From: an uncultured Rivibacter sp.
GTDB taxonomy: Bacteria; Pseudomonadota; Gammaproteobacteria; Burkholderiales; Burkholderiaceae
NCBI GenBank assembly: GCA_946481025.1
Contig: CAMLNA010000008.1
Location: 1 to 64,000 of the forward strand
Length of the DNA stretch: 64,000 bases
Direction: 5' to 3'
Position 1 is the stretch's first letter; each line of letters begins with the position of its first letter. This document shows positions 49,151 to 59,440 of the stretch, one piece after another. The translations under genes were made by a program, and so were the position numbers. The notes below the pieces were generated by a model. It searched no databases and was not told the origin of the DNA. It saw nothing but the letters and a program-made list of their open reading frames with translations.

Positions 49151-49600
49151 GTGCCTGGCCGCAGCGGTGAGCGTGGGTTCACGCTCATCGAACTGCTCAT
49201 CGTGATCTCGCTGGTCGCCATCGCCTCGGCCGTGGCCAGCCTGGCCTTGCGTGATCCTTCGAGCACGCAGCTCGAGCGCGAGGCCACCCGCCTGGCCGCC
49301 CTGCTGGAGTCGGCCCGCGCGGAAGCCCGCGCCTCCGGCCTGCGGGTGCTCTGGGTACCCACGCCCAAGCGCGAGGGCGTGGCGGGCTTCCGCTTCGTTG
49401 GCCTGCCGGCCACCAGCACGCCCCCCGAAGACTGGCTCGACAGCAGCGTCGAGGCCGAGGTGGTGGGCGCACGGGCCGCGGTTCTCGGGCCCGAGCCGGT
49501 GATCGGCGCGCAACGCATCGTGCTGCGGCTGGAGGACCAGCGGCTCGTCCTCATGACCGACGGGCTCGGCCCGTTCGTCCTGGCCGAGGAACCGCAATGA
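49151..49600 (+). CDS. gspH: Type II secretion minor pseudopilin GspH
   Basis: 149 aa. The prepilin leader and helix GERGFTLIELLIVISLVAIA are clear. I chose the GTG at 49151, four bases after the gspG stop. It gives an eight-residue leader (VPGRSGER), whereas the ATGs at 49073 and 49085 lie inside gspG and would give unusually long leaders. Ribosome binding site is weak, so translation may be coupled. The stop overlaps gspI by four bases. Confidence 0.85.
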   Translation: MPGRSGERGFTLIELLIVISLVAIASAVASLALRDPSSTQLEREATRLAALLESARAEARASGLRVLWVPTPKREGVAGFRFVGLPATSTPPEDWLDSSVEAEVVGARAAVLGPEPVIGAQRIVLRLEDQRLVLMTDGLGPFVLAEEPQ

Positions 49601-49962
49601 CCTCCCGGGCGTCGTCGCGCGGCCTCACGCTGATCGAAGTGCTGGTGGCCTTGGCCGTGGTGGCCATCACGCTGTCGGCCGGGCTCAAGGCCGCCGGCTC
49701 CCTGATGAACAACGCCGAGCGGCTGTCCGACGTGACGGCCGCCCAATGGTGCGCCGACAACCAGCTCACCCAGCTCAAGCTCACCGGCACGCACCTGGGC
49801 GTGGGCGACAGCGACTTCGCCTGCGAGCAGCTTGGCCGCCACTACATCGGCAAGCTGGTCGTGCGACCGACGCCCAACCCGAACTTCCGCCGGGTGGAAG
49901 CACGCATCGCCGACGAGTCCGGGCAGCCCATCCTGCTGTTGACCACGGTGCTGCCGAAATGA
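49597..49962 (+). CDS. gspI: Type II secretion minor pseudopilin GspI
   Basis: 121 aa. Leader MTSRASSRG, then LTLIEVLVALAVVAITLSAG, with leucine rather than phenylalanine after the cleavage site. GspI forms the tip complex with J and K. One cysteine pair (QWCADNQ, DFACEQ) in the globular part. Overlaps gspH by ATGA and gspJ by ATGA. Confidence 0.94.
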   Translation: MTSRASSRGLTLIEVLVALAVVAITLSAGLKAAGSLMNNAERLSDVTAAQWCADNQLTQLKLTGTHLGVGDSDFACEQLGRHYIGKLVVRPTPNPNFRRVEARIADESGQPILLLTTVLPK

Positions 49963-50606
49963 AGCCCAGCCAACGCCCCGCCGCTGCCGGCGGCTTCACG
50001 CTGATCGAGGTGCTGGTCGCCCTGATGATCATGTCGGTGATGGCGGTGATGGCCTGGCAGGGCGTGGACGGCATCATCCGCGCGCGCGAGGGCTCGCAGC
50101 AGCGGCTCGACCAGATGCTGCGCCTGCAGTCGGTCATGGGCCAATGGGAGGCAGACCTCTCCGAGATGATCGACACCCGCACCAACATACCGCCCTACGC
50201 TTTCGACGGCGGCTCGCTGCGGCTCACGCGGCGCGGCACCGAGGGGGTGCAGGTGGTGGTGTGGTCGCTGCGGGGCGGTACCTGGATGCGCTGGGCCAGC
50301 CGGCCGGTCACACGCATCCAGCAGCTGCAGGACACCTGGGAGCAGGCCCAGCGCCTGCTCGGCAACGAGCCCGGCCAGCTGCGCGTCCTGACCGGCGTGA
50401 CCGAGTGGCAGCTCTACTGCATGCGTGGCGGCAACAAGAGCAACGCGCAGTCGTCCGGCTGCGTCATCGGTTCGGCACCGGCAGCCGGCGCGTCGGCGCC
50501 CAGCGGCGGCTTCGATCCGCCCGACGGGCTGTCGACGGTGCTGGGTTTCGGCGAAGGCAGCGGGCTCTCCGGCCATCTCACCCGCGACGTGAGGATCAAG
50601 CCGTGA
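49959..50606 (+). CDS. gspJ: Type II secretion minor pseudopilin GspJ
   Basis: 215 aa. Leader ending PAAAGG, then FTLIEVLVALMIMSVMAVMA. The globular domain has family features such as RLTRRGTEGVQVVVW and WQLYCMRGGNKSNAQSSGC (a likely disulphide). The C-terminal part is Gly/Ser/Pro rich (SAPAAGASAPSGGFDPPDGL). Starts in the gspI stop (ATGA) and ends overlapping the GTG of gspK. Confidence 0.94.
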   Translation: MKPSQRPAAAGGFTLIEVLVALMIMSVMAVMAWQGVDGIIRAREGSQQRLDQMLRLQSVMGQWEADLSEMIDTRTNIPPYAFDGGSLRLTRRGTEGVQVVVWSLRGGTWMRWASRPVTRIQQLQDTWEQAQRLLGNEPGQLRVLTGVTEWQLYCMRGGNKSNAQSSGCVIGSAPAAGASAPSGGFDPPDGLSTVLGFGEGSGLSGHLTRDVRIKP

Positions 50607-51604
50607 CCCGCTCTTCCCGGCTGAATGGCTCGCGAGGTCAGAAAGGCGCCGCCTTGCTGACCGCCATGGTCATCGTGACGCTGGTGGCCACGCTGGCTGC
50701 TTCGATGGTGTGGCAGCAGTGGCGCGCGGTGCAGGTCGAAGCCGCCGAGCGCAGCCGTGCGCAGTCGTACTGGGTACTGGGCGGCGCGCTCGACTGGGCC
50801 CGGCTGATCCTGAAGGAAGACCAGAAGGGCGACAACCGCTCAGGCAACCAGTACGACCACCTCGGCGAACCCTGGGCGGTGCCGCTGGCCGAGGCGCGGC
50901 TGTCGAGCTTTCTCGCCGCCGACAAGGACGCGAGCACCGACGACGGCCCGGAAGCCTTCCTCTCCGGCGTGATCTTCGACGCACAGGCGCGCTACAACCT
51001 GCGCAACCTGATCGACCCGAGCGGCAAGCCGCAGCCCGAGGAACTGCAGACGCTGCAGCTGTTGTGCGAATACGTCGGCGTGTCGCCCTCCGTGGCGCAA
51101 CTCATTGCGCAAGGCATGGGGGAAGCGGTGCGCTACACCTCCGGCGCGACCGGCACCAACGAGACCAACGCCCCGCTGCTGCCCACCTCGATGGACCAGC
51201 TGAGCTGGCTCGGGGTGGAAGCCGGCTCCATCGCCAAGTTGCGCCCCTACGTCACGCTGCTGCCGCAACCCTCGCCGGTCAACCTCAACACCGCCAGCAA
51301 GGAAGTCATCGCCGCGGTGATCCCCGGCCTCAACCTGGCCATTGCCGACCGTCTCGTGCAGACGCGGCAGCGGCAGCCGTTCAAGCAGCTGGGCGATGTG
51401 CAGACCTTGCTCGCCACGCCCGGCCAGACCCTGAACAGCCAGCGCGTGGACGTGCGCTCGCGCTACTTCGAAGTGCGCGGCAAGCTGCGGCTGGACGACC
51501 GCATCGTCGAGGAGCGCTCGCTGGTCGAGCGCATGTCGTCCGAAGTGATCGCCTTGCGCCGCGAAAGGATCGCCAGCGTCGAGTCCGCGGGCGGCAAACC
51601 CTGA
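50603..51604 (+). CDS. gspK: Type II secretion minor pseudopilin GspK
   Basis: 333 aa. Large tip pseudopilin. Leader ends GQKG; the helix AALLTAMVIVTLVATLAASM lacks the Glu5 of other pseudopilins, as is normal for GspK. C-terminal domain contains a helix-hairpin-helix-like repeat (LNTASKEVIAAVIPGLN), which is typical. The start is the GTG at 50603, which overlaps the gspJ stop (GTGA); longer frames reach back into gspJ. After it, 51605-51707 is an AT-rich gap with ATGCTACGAAG and ATGCTACAAAA as near-direct repeats, possibly a second promoter for gspL onward. Confidence 0.93.
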   Translation: MTRSSRLNGSRGQKGAALLTAMVIVTLVATLAASMVWQQWRAVQVEAAERSRAQSYWVLGGALDWARLILKEDQKGDNRSGNQYDHLGEPWAVPLAEARLSSFLAADKDASTDDGPEAFLSGVIFDAQARYNLRNLIDPSGKPQPEELQTLQLLCEYVGVSPSVAQLIAQGMGEAVRYTSGATGTNETNAPLLPTSMDQLSWLGVEAGSIAKLRPYVTLLPQPSPVNLNTASKEVIAAVIPGLNLAIADRLVQTRQRQPFKQLGDVQTLLATPGQTLNSQRVDVRSRYFEVRGKLRLDDRIVEERSLVERMSSEVIALRRERIASVESAGGKP

Positions 51605-51707
51605 GCCGGCAAATGCTACGAAGATGCTACAAAAAGAACTCTTAAGTCCTTGATTCATAGGGCATGATCTCGGCCGCATTTGCCATGCACCCAGCGCTGA
51701 ATCCTTC

Positions 51708-52958
51708 ATGAGCCTTCTGGTCGTCCTGATTCCACCGCGCCCGCGGCTGCGTTCGCGCACACCGGGGGCCGACAACGCCGCGGCGCCGCGCGCCAGCGGC
51801 GAAATCGCCTACGTGCTCAGCAGCGACTCCATGTCGGTGCAGCGCGAGGGGCAGTGCCCGCCTGCGTTGCTGCCCAAGGCCGACAGCGTGATCGCCGTGC
51901 TGGCCGAGTCCGACGTGAGCTGGCACCGCATCACCGTGCCCAAGGCGCCGGTCACGCGCCTGCGCGCGGCGCTGGCCGGCGTCCTCGAAGAGGCGCTGCT
52001 CGACGACACAGAGCAGACCCACCTCGCGCTCGCGCCGCAGGCCAAGGCCGGTGAGCAGGCGTGGGTCGCGGCCTGCAACCGCGCCTGGCTGGCCGCAGAG
52101 CTCGCCGGCATCGAGCAGGCCGGCCTGCGGGTCGATCGCGTGGTGCCCACGGCCTGGCCCGACGAGCCGCCGAGCGGCCACTTCCACGAACTCAGCCACC
52201 CGCACGACGGCACGCAGCTCACCGTGGGCCTCACCTGGTCGCACGGCAACGGCGTGGCCACCTGGCCGCTGCAGGGCGGCCTGGCGCGCGCGCTGTTGCC
52301 GCAGCCGCTGCCGGCCAGCGTGGGCTTCACCGCCACGCCAGCCGTCGCGGCTCCCGCGGAACGCTGGCTGGGCACCGCCGTCACGGTCGTCACGCCGGCC
52401 GAACGCGCCCTCGCGGCGGCGCGTTCGCTGTGGAACCTGCGCCAGTTCGAGCTGGCGCCCCGCCATCGCGGCGTCGACGCCCTGCGCGACCGCTGGCGCA
52501 GCTTCATGAGCCCCGCCTGGCGCCCGGTGCGGCTGGGAGCGGTCGCCCTGGTGCTGCTGCAGCTGATCGGGCTCAACGTGTGGGCCTTCCAGCAGCGCTT
52601 CGCGCTGTCGAGCAAACGCGAGGCCATGGTGCAGCTGCTCAAGACCGCGCATCCGCAGGTGCGCGCCGTGCTCGACGCGCCCGTGCAGATGCAGCGCGAA
52701 ACCGAGGCGCTGCGCGCCGCGGCCGGCCAGGCCGGCGACAGCGACCTCGAGGCCCTGCTGCAGGCCGCTGCGAGTGCGTGGCCGCAAGGCCAGCCGGTGC
52801 AGAACCTCAAGTTCGAGCCAGGCTCGCTCACGCTGGCTGTGCCGAACTGGGGCCCCGAGCAGATCGACCAGTTCCGCAGCACCCTCGAACCGAGCGGCTG
52901 GAACATCGAGGCGGCCGAGGCCCGCATCACCATCTCGCGCGCCGGAGGCCGTTCATGA
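51708..52958 (+). CDS. gspL: Type II secretion system protein GspL
   Basis: A 416-aa inner-membrane protein. The cytosolic actin-like domain (about 1-255) binds the ATPase GspE; one transmembrane helix at about 270-290 (LGAVALVLLQLIGLNVWAF); a ferredoxin-like periplasmic domain follows. The stop overlaps gspM (ATGA). There is a 103-bp gap from gspK, the longest inside the operon. Confidence 0.92.
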   Translation: MSLLVVLIPPRPRLRSRTPGADNAAAPRASGEIAYVLSSDSMSVQREGQCPPALLPKADSVIAVLAESDVSWHRITVPKAPVTRLRAALAGVLEEALLDDTEQTHLALAPQAKAGEQAWVAACNRAWLAAELAGIEQAGLRVDRVVPTAWPDEPPSGHFHELSHPHDGTQLTVGLTWSHGNGVATWPLQGGLARALLPQPLPASVGFTATPAVAAPAERWLGTAVTVVTPAERALAAARSLWNLRQFELAPRHRGVDALRDRWRSFMSPAWRPVRLGAVALVLLQLIGLNVWAFQQRFALSSKREAMVQLLKTAHPQVRAVLDAPVQMQRETEALRAAAGQAGDSDLEALLQAAASAWPQGQPVQNLKFEPGSLTLAVPNWGPEQIDQFRSTLEPSGWNIEAAEARITISRAGGRS

Positions 52959-53470
52959 GCGATCGACTCCCCCCGGCCGTCAAGGCGCTGCGCACCCAGG
53001 CGCTCGCGCGCTGGAACAAGTTCCCGCCGCGCGAACGGCGGCTGCTGGCCGTCGCCGCCGGTGTGCTGGGCTTCGGCATCGCCTGGGCCATCGCGGTGCA
53101 GCCGGCACTGCGCACGCTGCGCGAAACACCGCGGCAGCTCGAGGCGCTGGACCTGCAGCTGCAGCAGATGCAGCGCCTGGCCGGCGAAGCCGAGACGCTG
53201 CGTGCCACGCCGCAGGTGTCGACGTCGCAGGCCGAAGCGGCTCTGCGCGGCGCCACCGAACGCCTGGGCACCTCGGCAAGAGTGAACCTGCAGGGCGATC
53301 GCGCCACCGTCACGCTCAACGGGGTGCCGGGCGAGGCGCTTGCGGCGTGGCTGGGTGAAGTACGCAGCGCGGCACGCGCGCGCGTGCTCGAAGCCCAGTT
53401 GTCTCGCGGCACGGGCGAGGCGGGCGGCTACAGCGGCACCGTGGTGCTGGCACTGGGCCGGCCGGGCTGA
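52955..53470 (+). CDS. gspM: Type II secretion system protein GspM
   Basis: 171 aa. Short cytosolic N-terminus ending in FPPRERRLLAV, one transmembrane helix (about 30-50), a coiled coil (LEALDLQLQQMQRLAGEAET) and a small ferredoxin-like domain (about 100-170). GspM partners with GspL and GspE/F at the assembly platform. Overlaps gspL by ATGA. Low sequence identity is normal for this family, and context makes the call firm. Confidence 0.9.
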   Translation: MSDRLPPAVKALRTQALARWNKFPPRERRLLAVAAGVLGFGIAWAIAVQPALRTLRETPRQLEALDLQLQQMQRLAGEAETLRATPQVSTSQAEAALRGATERLGTSARVNLQGDRATVTLNGVPGEALAAWLGEVRSAARARVLEAQLSRGTGEAGGYSGTVVLALGRPG

Positions 53471-53493
53471 CACGACAACAAGAGACCGACCCT

Positions 53494-54411
53494 ATGGCAT
53501 TCGCATCCTTCAACCGCTCGCGCCTGCCCTGGCGTTCGGCCCGCCGGGGCGCGGCGCCCACCACGCGCTGGGGCGAGTCCACGCTGGAAGTGGCACGCTG
53601 GGCCAAGGCCCGCAAGGCCGGCGGCCGCTGGGCCGTGTGGGGCGCGGTGCTGGGCAGCCTGGCCGGACTGGTGCTGTTTGCGCCGGCAGCCTGGCTTGCT
53701 TCAGCGGTGGCAGGTGCCTCGAACGAGCACTTCGTGCTGGCCGATGCGCGCGGCACCATCTGGTCGGGCAGCGCGGTGGCCGTGCTCACCGCCGGCCCGG
53801 GCAGCCGCGATGCGCGCTCGCTGCCCGGGCGCATCGAGTGGTCCCTGCGGCCCGACATCAGCGGCGCCGGGCTCGGCTTCCTGCTGCAGGCCCGGCACGA
53901 GTGCTGCATCAACGGCACGCTCGGCCTTCGCATCCAGCCGGGCTTCGGCCGCGTGAGCGTGGCACTGCTGCCGGGCGGCCCATGGGTCGGGCAATGGCCC
54001 AGCGCCTGGCTTGGCGGCCTGGGGACCCCATGGAATACTTTGCAGCTCGGCGGGGCGGTGCGCCTCACGGCACAGGGCCTCAAGCTCGAAGTGGTGCAGG
54101 GCCGGCTGCGCGTGGAAGGCATGGCCGGCGTCGACCTGATGAACGTGTCGTCCAGGCTGACGACGCTGGACCGCCTGGGCAGCTACCGGCTCAACCTTTC
54201 GGGCGACCCCGCCAATGCCGGCGCGGCCCAGTTGCAGCTGAGCACGATCGACGGCGCGCTGCGGCTTTCCGGTGAGGGCCAGTGGGGCCCGAACGGGTTG
54301 CGCTTCAGGGGCGAAGCCACCGCCAACGAACAAGAGCAGGCCGCCTTGACGAACTTGCTGAACATCATCGGACGGCGCGACGGCGCACGGTCCGTCATTT
54401 CGATCGGATGA
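53494..54411 (+). CDS. gspN: Type II secretion system protein GspN
   Basis: A 305-aa bitopic protein: basic cytosolic N-terminus (about 1-45, unusually long), a transmembrane helix (about 46-70, [20 protein letters not shown]), then a GspN beta-rich domain ([40 protein letters not shown]). GspN is present in some T2SS only; its role is not well defined. Ends overlapping gspD by ATGA. Starts 23 bp after gspM. Confidence 0.88.
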   Translation: MAFASFNRSRLPWRSARRGAAPTTRWGESTLEVARWAKARKAGGRWAVWGAVLGSLAGLVLFAPAAWLASAVAGASNEHFVLADARGTIWSGSAVAVLTAGPGSRDARSLPGRIEWSLRPDISGAGLGFLLQARHECCINGTLGLRIQPGFGRVSVALLPGGPWVGQWPSAWLGGLGTPWNTLQLGGAVRLTAQGLKLEVVQGRLRVEGMAGVDLMNVSSRLTTLDRLGSYRLNLSGDPANAGAAQLQLSTIDGALRLSGEGQWGPNGLRFRGEATANEQEQAALTNLLNIIGRRDGARSVISIG

Positions 54412-56633
54412 CCATGCGCATCAACTCTCTCCAGTCACCGCGCCGGGCCACCACGCTATGCACACGCGCCCTTTCGGCGCTGCTGGCCGTCTGCCTGGCC
54501 GCCCCGGCACCGCTGGTGGCCCAGCAGCAGCAAAAGCGCAGCGAGCCGGTGACGCTGAACTTCGTCAACGCCGACATCGAAGGCGTGACGCGCGCGATGG
54601 GCGCCATCCTCGACCGGCAGATCCTCGTCGATCCGCGTGTCAAGGGCACGGTCACGCTCTACAGCGAGCAGCCGCTGTCGCCGCGCGAGGCCTTCCTCAA
54701 CTACCAGGCCGCACTGCGCGGGCTCGGCTTCGCGATCATCGAGGTGGCCGGGTTGCTGAAAGTGGTGCCCGAGGCCGACGCCAAGCTGCAGACCGGCACC
54801 GTGTCGGTAGGTGCCGTCACGCAGCGCGGCGACCAGATCATCACGCAGATCTTCCGGCTGCAGCACGAGAACGCCAACAACCTGGTGGCGATCCTGCGCC
54901 CCCTGATCAGCCCCAACAACACGATCAACGCCAACCCGGGCAACAACAGCCTCGTCATCACCGACTACGCCGACAACCTCGCGCGCATCGCCAAGATCAT
55001 CGCGGCGACCGACGTGCCGGCCGCCACCGACCTCGAGGTGATTCCGCTGCAGCACGCGGCGGCTTCCGACCTGGCCGCGCTGGTGCAGCGCCTGGCCGAT
55101 ACCTCGGGCGCGCCGGCCATCCAGGGGGCCCCGGGCGGCGGCGCACTCACCGTGCTGGCCGATCCGCGCACCAACTCGCTGCTGGTGCGCTCGCCGAACC
55201 AGGCGCGCCTGTCGCTGGTCAAGTCGGTGGTCGAGAAGCTCGACCGGCCCGGACAGGGCGGCATCGCCGGCAGCAACATCCACGTCGTGTACCTGAAGAA
55301 CGCCGACGCCGTGAAGCTCGCGCAGGTGCTGCGCGCGTCGTTCGGCGGCGGCTCGGGCGGTGGCAGCGGCACCGACACCGGCAGCGGATCGCTGGGCAGC
55401 AACTCGGCCCTCGGCCGGGGCGCGCAGCAGACCGGCACGACGCTGGGCAACACCGGCCAGCAGCAAGCCACCGGGGCGGCGTCGCCCCAGGCCACCGCGC
55501 CCGTGCAGCAGTCGGGCCAGCCGTCCACCGGCGGCTTCATCCAGGCCGATCCGGCCAGCAACTCGCTCATCATCACCGCCACCGAGCCGGTGTACCGCCA
55601 GCTGCGCGCCGTGATCGACCAGCTCGATTCGCGCCGCGCACAGGTCTACATCGAGAGCCTGATCGTCGAGGTGACCGGCAACAACGCGGCCGACATCGGT
55701 GTGCAGTGGCAAGGCCTGCTCGGCAAGGAAGGCGACAAGTACGGCGTGGTGGGCGGCACCAACTTCGGGAGCACCGGCAACCTGCTCAACGTGACCAGCG
55801 CGCTGCTGGCCGGCAGCACCGGAACCGCCACGCCGGCCAGCCTGCTCGGCCAGGGGCTGAACATCGGCCTCATCAAGGACTTCGGCGGTACCTACGGGCT
55901 GGCCGCCATCATGAAGCTGCTGCAGAGCCAGACCAACGTCAACATCCAGTCCACGCCGAACCTCATCACGCTCGACAACGAAGAGGCCAAGATCGTGGTG
56001 GGCCGCAACGTGCCCTTCGTGACCGGCCAGTTCACCAACACCGGCACCGGCACCAGCAGCCCGTTCCAGACCATCGAGCGGCAGGACGTGGGCATCACCC
56101 TGCGCATCAAGCCGCAGATCGGCGAAAGCGGCACGGTGCGCATGCAGATCTTCCAGGAGTCGTCGCAGGTCGAGTCGCAGGTCGCACCGGGCACCACCAA
56201 CGCGGGCCCGTCGACCAGCAAGCGTTCCATCGAATCGAATGTGGTCGTCGACGACGGCCAGATCATCGTGCTGGGCGGCCTGATCGAAGACCGCTTCGAG
56301 GAAACCCGGTCCAAGGTGCCCCTGCTGGGCGACATCCCGGTGCTGGGGGCGCTGTTCCGCACCGAAAGCCGCACCAAGGAACGCCGCAACCTGATGGTGT
56401 TCCTGCGGCCGGTGGTGATGCGAGACCAGGCCAGCGCCAACAAGCTCACGGTGGACCGCTACGACGTGATCCGCGCGCAACAGCAGGCCAACCAGCCGGA
56501 GCACCGATTCCTGCTGCCGATCAACGAAGCGCCGGTCCTGCCGCCGCTGCAGACCCCGGCCCCTGCACAGCCCGCAGCGAAGCAGGAGCCGCCGCCGCCC
56601 ATCGCGCCGTCGGCCTCCGCGCCGCTGCGCTGA
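54408..56633 (+). CDS. gspD: Type II secretion system secretin GspD
   Basis: A 741-aa outer-membrane channel. Signal peptide (hydrophobic [19 protein letters not shown]), N0 domain ([20 protein letters not shown]), N1-N3 repeats ([37 protein letters not shown]), and the secretin core ([29 protein letters not shown]). Between about residues 310 and 380 a Gly/Ser/Thr/Gln-rich low-complexity insertion interrupts the N3 domain. The C-terminal tail is Pro/Ala-rich (possible S-domain). The start at 54408 (MTMRINS) overlaps the gspN stop. Confidence 0.96.
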   Translation: MTMRINSLQSPRRATTLCTRALSALLAVCLAAPAPLVAQQQQKRSEPVTLNFVNADIEGVTRAMGAILDRQILVDPRVKGTVTLYSEQPLSPREAFLNYQAALRGLGFAIIEVAGLLKVVPEADAKLQTGTVSVGAVTQRGDQIITQIFRLQHENANNLVAILRPLISPNNTINANPGNNSLVITDYADNLARIAKIIAATDVPAATDLEVIPLQHAAASDLAALVQRLADTSGAPAIQGAPGGGALTVLADPRTNSLLVRSPNQARLSLVKSVVEKLDRPGQGGIAGSNIHVVYLKNADAVKLAQVLRASFGGGSGGGSGTDTGSGSLGSNSALGRGAQQTGTTLGNTGQQQATGAASPQATAPVQQSGQPSTGGFIQADPASNSLIITATEPVYRQLRAVIDQLDSRRAQVYIESLIVEVTGNNAADIGVQWQGLLGKEGDKYGVVGGTNFGSTGNLLNVTSALLAGSTGTATPASLLGQGLNIGLIKDFGGTYGLAAIMKLLQSQTNVNIQSTPNLITLDNEEAKIVVGRNVPFVTGQFTNTGTGTSSPFQTIERQDVGITLRIKPQIGESGTVRMQIFQESSQVESQVAPGTTNAGPSTSKRSIESNVVVDDGQIIVLGGLIEDRFEETRSKVPLLGDIPVLGALFRTESRTKERRNLMVFLRPVVMRDQASANKLTVDRYDVIRAQQQANQPEHRFLLPINEAPVLPPLQTPAPAQPAAKQEPPPPIAPSASAPLR

Positions 56634-56653
56634 ACTTCGCAGGAGGACACGCC

Positions 56654-58078
56654 ATGGGCGCCCGCCATCCCCTGCCCTACGCCTTCGCCAAGGCGCACAC
56701 GCTGCTGCTCGAAGACGACGGCGAGCACCTCACGCTGTGGGCCGACACCGGCGTGTCGCCCTCGGCCCTGTCCGAGGTGCTGCGGCTGTACGCGGTGGAC
56801 AGCATCGAACGGGAAGCCACCTCCACGCTGGCCAACCGCATCGCCGCGGCTTATGCCGGCGGCGAGTCGAGCGCCGCCGCGGTGGTGGGCGAGGTCGAAA
56901 GCGCGGTGGACCTGTCGCGCCTGATGCAGGACCTGCCGGCGGTCGAAGACCTGCTCGAGGCCGCCAACGACGCGCCGATCATCCGCATGCTCAACGCGCT
57001 GCTCACGCAGGCCGCGAAGGACGGCGCCTCCGACATCCACATCGAGGCCTACGAACGCAGCTCGTCGGTGCGCTTCCGGGTGGACGGCACGCTGCGCGAG
57101 GTGGTGCAGCCCAACAAGGCGCTGCACGCCGCGCTGATCTCGCGCCTGAAGATCATGGCCGAGCTCGACATCGCCGAAAAGCGCCTGCCGCAGGACGGCC
57201 GCATCTCGCTGCGCATCGGCGGCCGCGCGATCGACGTGCGGGTCTCCACGCTGCCCTCGGCCCACGGCGAACGCGCCGTGCTGCGCCTGCTCGACAAGGG
57301 CGACTCCAGCAAGTTCTCGCTCGAGTCGCTCGGCATGAGCGGCGACACGCTCACGCGCTTCAACAAGCTCGTGGCGCAGCCGCACGGCATCGTGCTCGTC
57401 ACCGGCCCCACCGGTTCGGGCAAGACCACCACGCTGTACGCGGCGCTGGGCACGGTGGACACCTCCACCACCAACGTGCTCACGGTGGAAGACCCGGTCG
57501 AATACGAACTGCCCGGCATCGGCCAGACGCAGGTCAACGCCAAGATCGAGCTGACCTTCGCCAAGTCCCTGCGCGCCATCCTGCGCCAGGACCCGGACGT
57601 CATCATGATCGGCGAGATCCGCGACTTCGAGACCGCGCAGATCGCCATCCAGGCCTCGCTCACCGGCCACCTGGTGCTGGCCACGCTGCACACCAACGAC
57701 GCGCCGTCGGCCGTCACCCGCCTCACCGACATGGGCATCGAGCCCTTCCTGCTGAGCTCTTCGCTGCTGGGCGTGCTGGCCCAGCGCCTGGTGCGCAAGC
57801 TGTGCCCGGTGTGCAAGAAGCAGGACGCGCAAGGCCGCTGGCATCCGGTGGGCTGCCCCGAATGCGCCAACACCGGCTACAAGGGCCGCTGCGGGGTCTA
57901 CGAACTGATGGTGGTGGACGACCAGATCCAGAACCTGATCCACAGCCGGGCCGCCGAATCGCGCCTGTTCGTCGCGGCCGAGCAGGCCGGCATGAAGACC
58001 ATGCGCGAAGACGGCGAGCGGCTGGTGAAGACCGGCATCACCTCGCTCGAAGAACTGATGCGAGTCACACGGGAATAG
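56654..58078 (+). CDS. gspE: Type II secretion system ATPase GspE
   Basis: A 474-aa cytosolic motor ATPase. Walker [12 protein letters not shown] at about residue 250, Asp box [16 protein letters not shown], Walker [13 protein letters not shown], His box [14 protein letters not shown] four-cysteine zinc motif is present as CPVC and CPEC, with a shorter spacer than in longer GspE. AGGAGG at 56641-56646 supports the ATG at 56654; the much longer open frame lies over gspD and is a shadow. Drives pseudopilus growth with GspF/L. Confidence 0.96.
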   Translation: MGARHPLPYAFAKAHTLLLEDDGEHLTLWADTGVSPSALSEVLRLYAVDSIEREATSTLANRIAAAYAGGESSAAAVVGEVESAVDLSRLMQDLPAVEDLLEAANDAPIIRMLNALLTQAAKDGASDIHIEAYERSSSVRFRVDGTLREVVQPNKALHAALISRLKIMAELDIAEKRLPQDGRISLRIGGRAIDVRVSTLPSAHGERAVLRLLDKGDSSKFSLESLGMSGDTLTRFNKLVAQPHGIVLVTGPTGSGKTTTLYAALGTVDTSTTNVLTVEDPVEYELPGIGQTQVNAKIELTFAKSLRAILRQDPDVIMIGEIRDFETAQIAIQASLTGHLVLATLHTNDAPSAVTRLTDMGIEPFLLSSSLLGVLAQRLVRKLCPVCKKQDAQGRWHPVGCPECANTGYKGRCGVYELMVVDDQIQNLIHSRAAESRLFVAAEQAGMKTMREDGERLVKTGITSLEELMRVTRE

Positions 58079-58146
58079 TGATCCGTGACGGGTCACTGAT
58101 ACCAGCCACCGGTCACTAGTCACCAGCGCCAGTCACCACCCAAAAA
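58079..58146. repeat. GTCAC direct/inverted repeats between gspE and gspF
   Basis: In 68 bp the motif GTCAC or its complement occurs five times: GTGAC (58086), GGTCAC (58092), GGTCAC (58111), GTCAC (58119) and GTCAC (58132). It interrupts the otherwise tightly packed operon. Purpose unknown: a mutational tract, a protein-binding site or an mRNA element. Confidence 0.5.
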
Positions 58147-59364
58147 ATGCCTGCCTACCGCTTCGAAGCCGTCGATGCCACCGGCCGCGCCACCAAGGGC
58201 CTGCTGGAGGCCGACAACGCCAAGGCCGCCCGCGCCCAGCTGCGGGCGCAGGCGCTGGTGCCGCTCGAAGTCACGCAGGTGGCCTCGGAAGCCGCCAACA
58301 CCGGGCAGTTTTCCTTTGGCCGCGGGCGGGCGTTCAGCGCCACGGCACTGGCCATCTGGACACGCCAGCTCGCGGGCCTCGTGGGCTCCGGCCTGCCGCT
58401 CGAGCGTGCGCTCACCGCCCTGGCCGACGAGGCCGAAGACCCCAAGCAGCGCGAGCTGCTCGCGCACATGCGTGCCGAGGTCAATGCCGGCGCCCCGTTC
58501 GCGCGCGCGCTGGCCAGCGCGCCGCGCGAGTTCGACGAGGTGTATCGCGCGGTGGTGGCTGCCGGCGAACAGAGCGGCCAGCTCGGCACCGTGCTCGACA
58601 AGCTGGCCGACGACCTGGAAGAGCGCCAGGCCCTGAAGGCCAAGCTCATCGGCGCGGCGCTGTATCCGGCCATCGTGTCCATCGTGGCGGTGGTGATCGT
58701 CGTGTTCCTGGTCACCTACGTGGTGCCGCAGGTCGCCAGCGTGTTCGCCGGCTCCAAGCGCGCCCTGCCCTTCCTCACCAGCGCCATGCTGGCCATCAGC
58801 AGCTTCGTGCGCAGCTGGGGCTGGTTCATGCTGCTGGCCATTGCCGGCGGCGCGGGTTCGCTGCTGTATGCCCGCCGCAACGAGGCCTTCCGCGAACGCT
58901 TCGACGCGTTCTGGCTCACGCTGCCGCTGATCGGCCGGCTCTCGCGCGGCTACAACGCCGCGCGATTCGCCGGCACGCTGGCCATGCTGGCCGGCGCGGG
59001 CGTGCCCATCCTGAAGGCGCTGCAGGCCGGCGCCGAGACGCTGTCGAACCGCGCCATGCGCGTCGACGCGATGGACGCGCTGGTGCAGGTGCGCGAAGGC
59101 GCGCCGCTGGCCTCTGCACTCGCCGGCAAGAAACGCTTCCCCGGCCTGCTGGCCATGTTCGCGCGGCTGGGCGAACAGACCGGCCAGCTGCCGGTGATGC
59201 TGCAGCGCGCCGCGGTGCAGCTGGGCGCCGAGGTGCAGCGCCGCGCGATGGCGCTGGCCACCATCCTGGAGCCGCTGCTGATCGTGGTGATGGGCCTGGT
59301 GGTGATGCTGATCGTGCTGGCGGTGCTGCTGCCGATCATTCAGCTCAATACCTGGGTGAAGTAG
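58147..59364 (+). CDS. gspF: Type II secretion system inner-membrane protein GspF
   Basis: 405 aa. Two T2SSF domains (about 70-195 and 275-395). Transmembrane helices at about 170-200 (YPAIVSIVAVVIVVFLVTYV), 220-240 (WGWFMLLAIAGGAGSLLY) and 375-400 (LLIVVMGLVVMLIVLAVLLPI). N-terminal start MPAYRFEAVDATGRATKGLL is the family start. It forms the platform core with GspL/M. Last gene of the T2SS operon; a repeat follows its stop. No prepilin peptidase is encoded in this window. Confidence 0.95.
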   Translation: MPAYRFEAVDATGRATKGLLEADNAKAARAQLRAQALVPLEVTQVASEAANTGQFSFGRGRAFSATALAIWTRQLAGLVGSGLPLERALTALADEAEDPKQRELLAHMRAEVNAGAPFARALASAPREFDEVYRAVVAAGEQSGQLGTVLDKLADDLEERQALKAKLIGAALYPAIVSIVAVVIVVFLVTYVVPQVASVFAGSKRALPFLTSAMLAISSFVRSWGWFMLLAIAGGAGSLLYARRNEAFRERFDAFWLTLPLIGRLSRGYNAARFAGTLAMLAGAGVPILKALQAGAETLSNRAMRVDAMDALVQVREGAPLASALAGKKRFPGLLAMFARLGEQTGQLPVMLQRAAVQLGAEVQRRAMALATILEPLLIVVMGLVVMLIVLAVLLPIIQLNTWVK

Positions 59365-59440
59365 CTCCCCCCCGTAGCGCCTGCGGCGCTCCCCCTCGAG
59401 GGGGCGACGCTGGCGGACCGGCGGAGCCGGATCCGCGGCG
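59365..59440. repeat. Palindromic intergenic repeat (REP-like) after gspF
   Basis: The text GTAGCGCCTGCGGCGCTCCC followed by CCTCGAGGGGGCGACGC and CGGAGCCGGATCC looks like an intergenic repeat often seen in Burkholderiales. It contains inner palindromes (AGCGCCTGCGGCGCT and CCCCCTCGAGGGGG). It lies directly after the gspF stop and may help terminate the operon. The rest of 59441-59598 shows no gene. Confidence 0.6.

Noticed and set aside
54458..56653. N-terminal extension of gspE over gspD in another frame
   Set aside because: Arg/Pro/Gly/Gln-rich translation with no family similarity. The real gspE starts at 56654 after AGGAGG.
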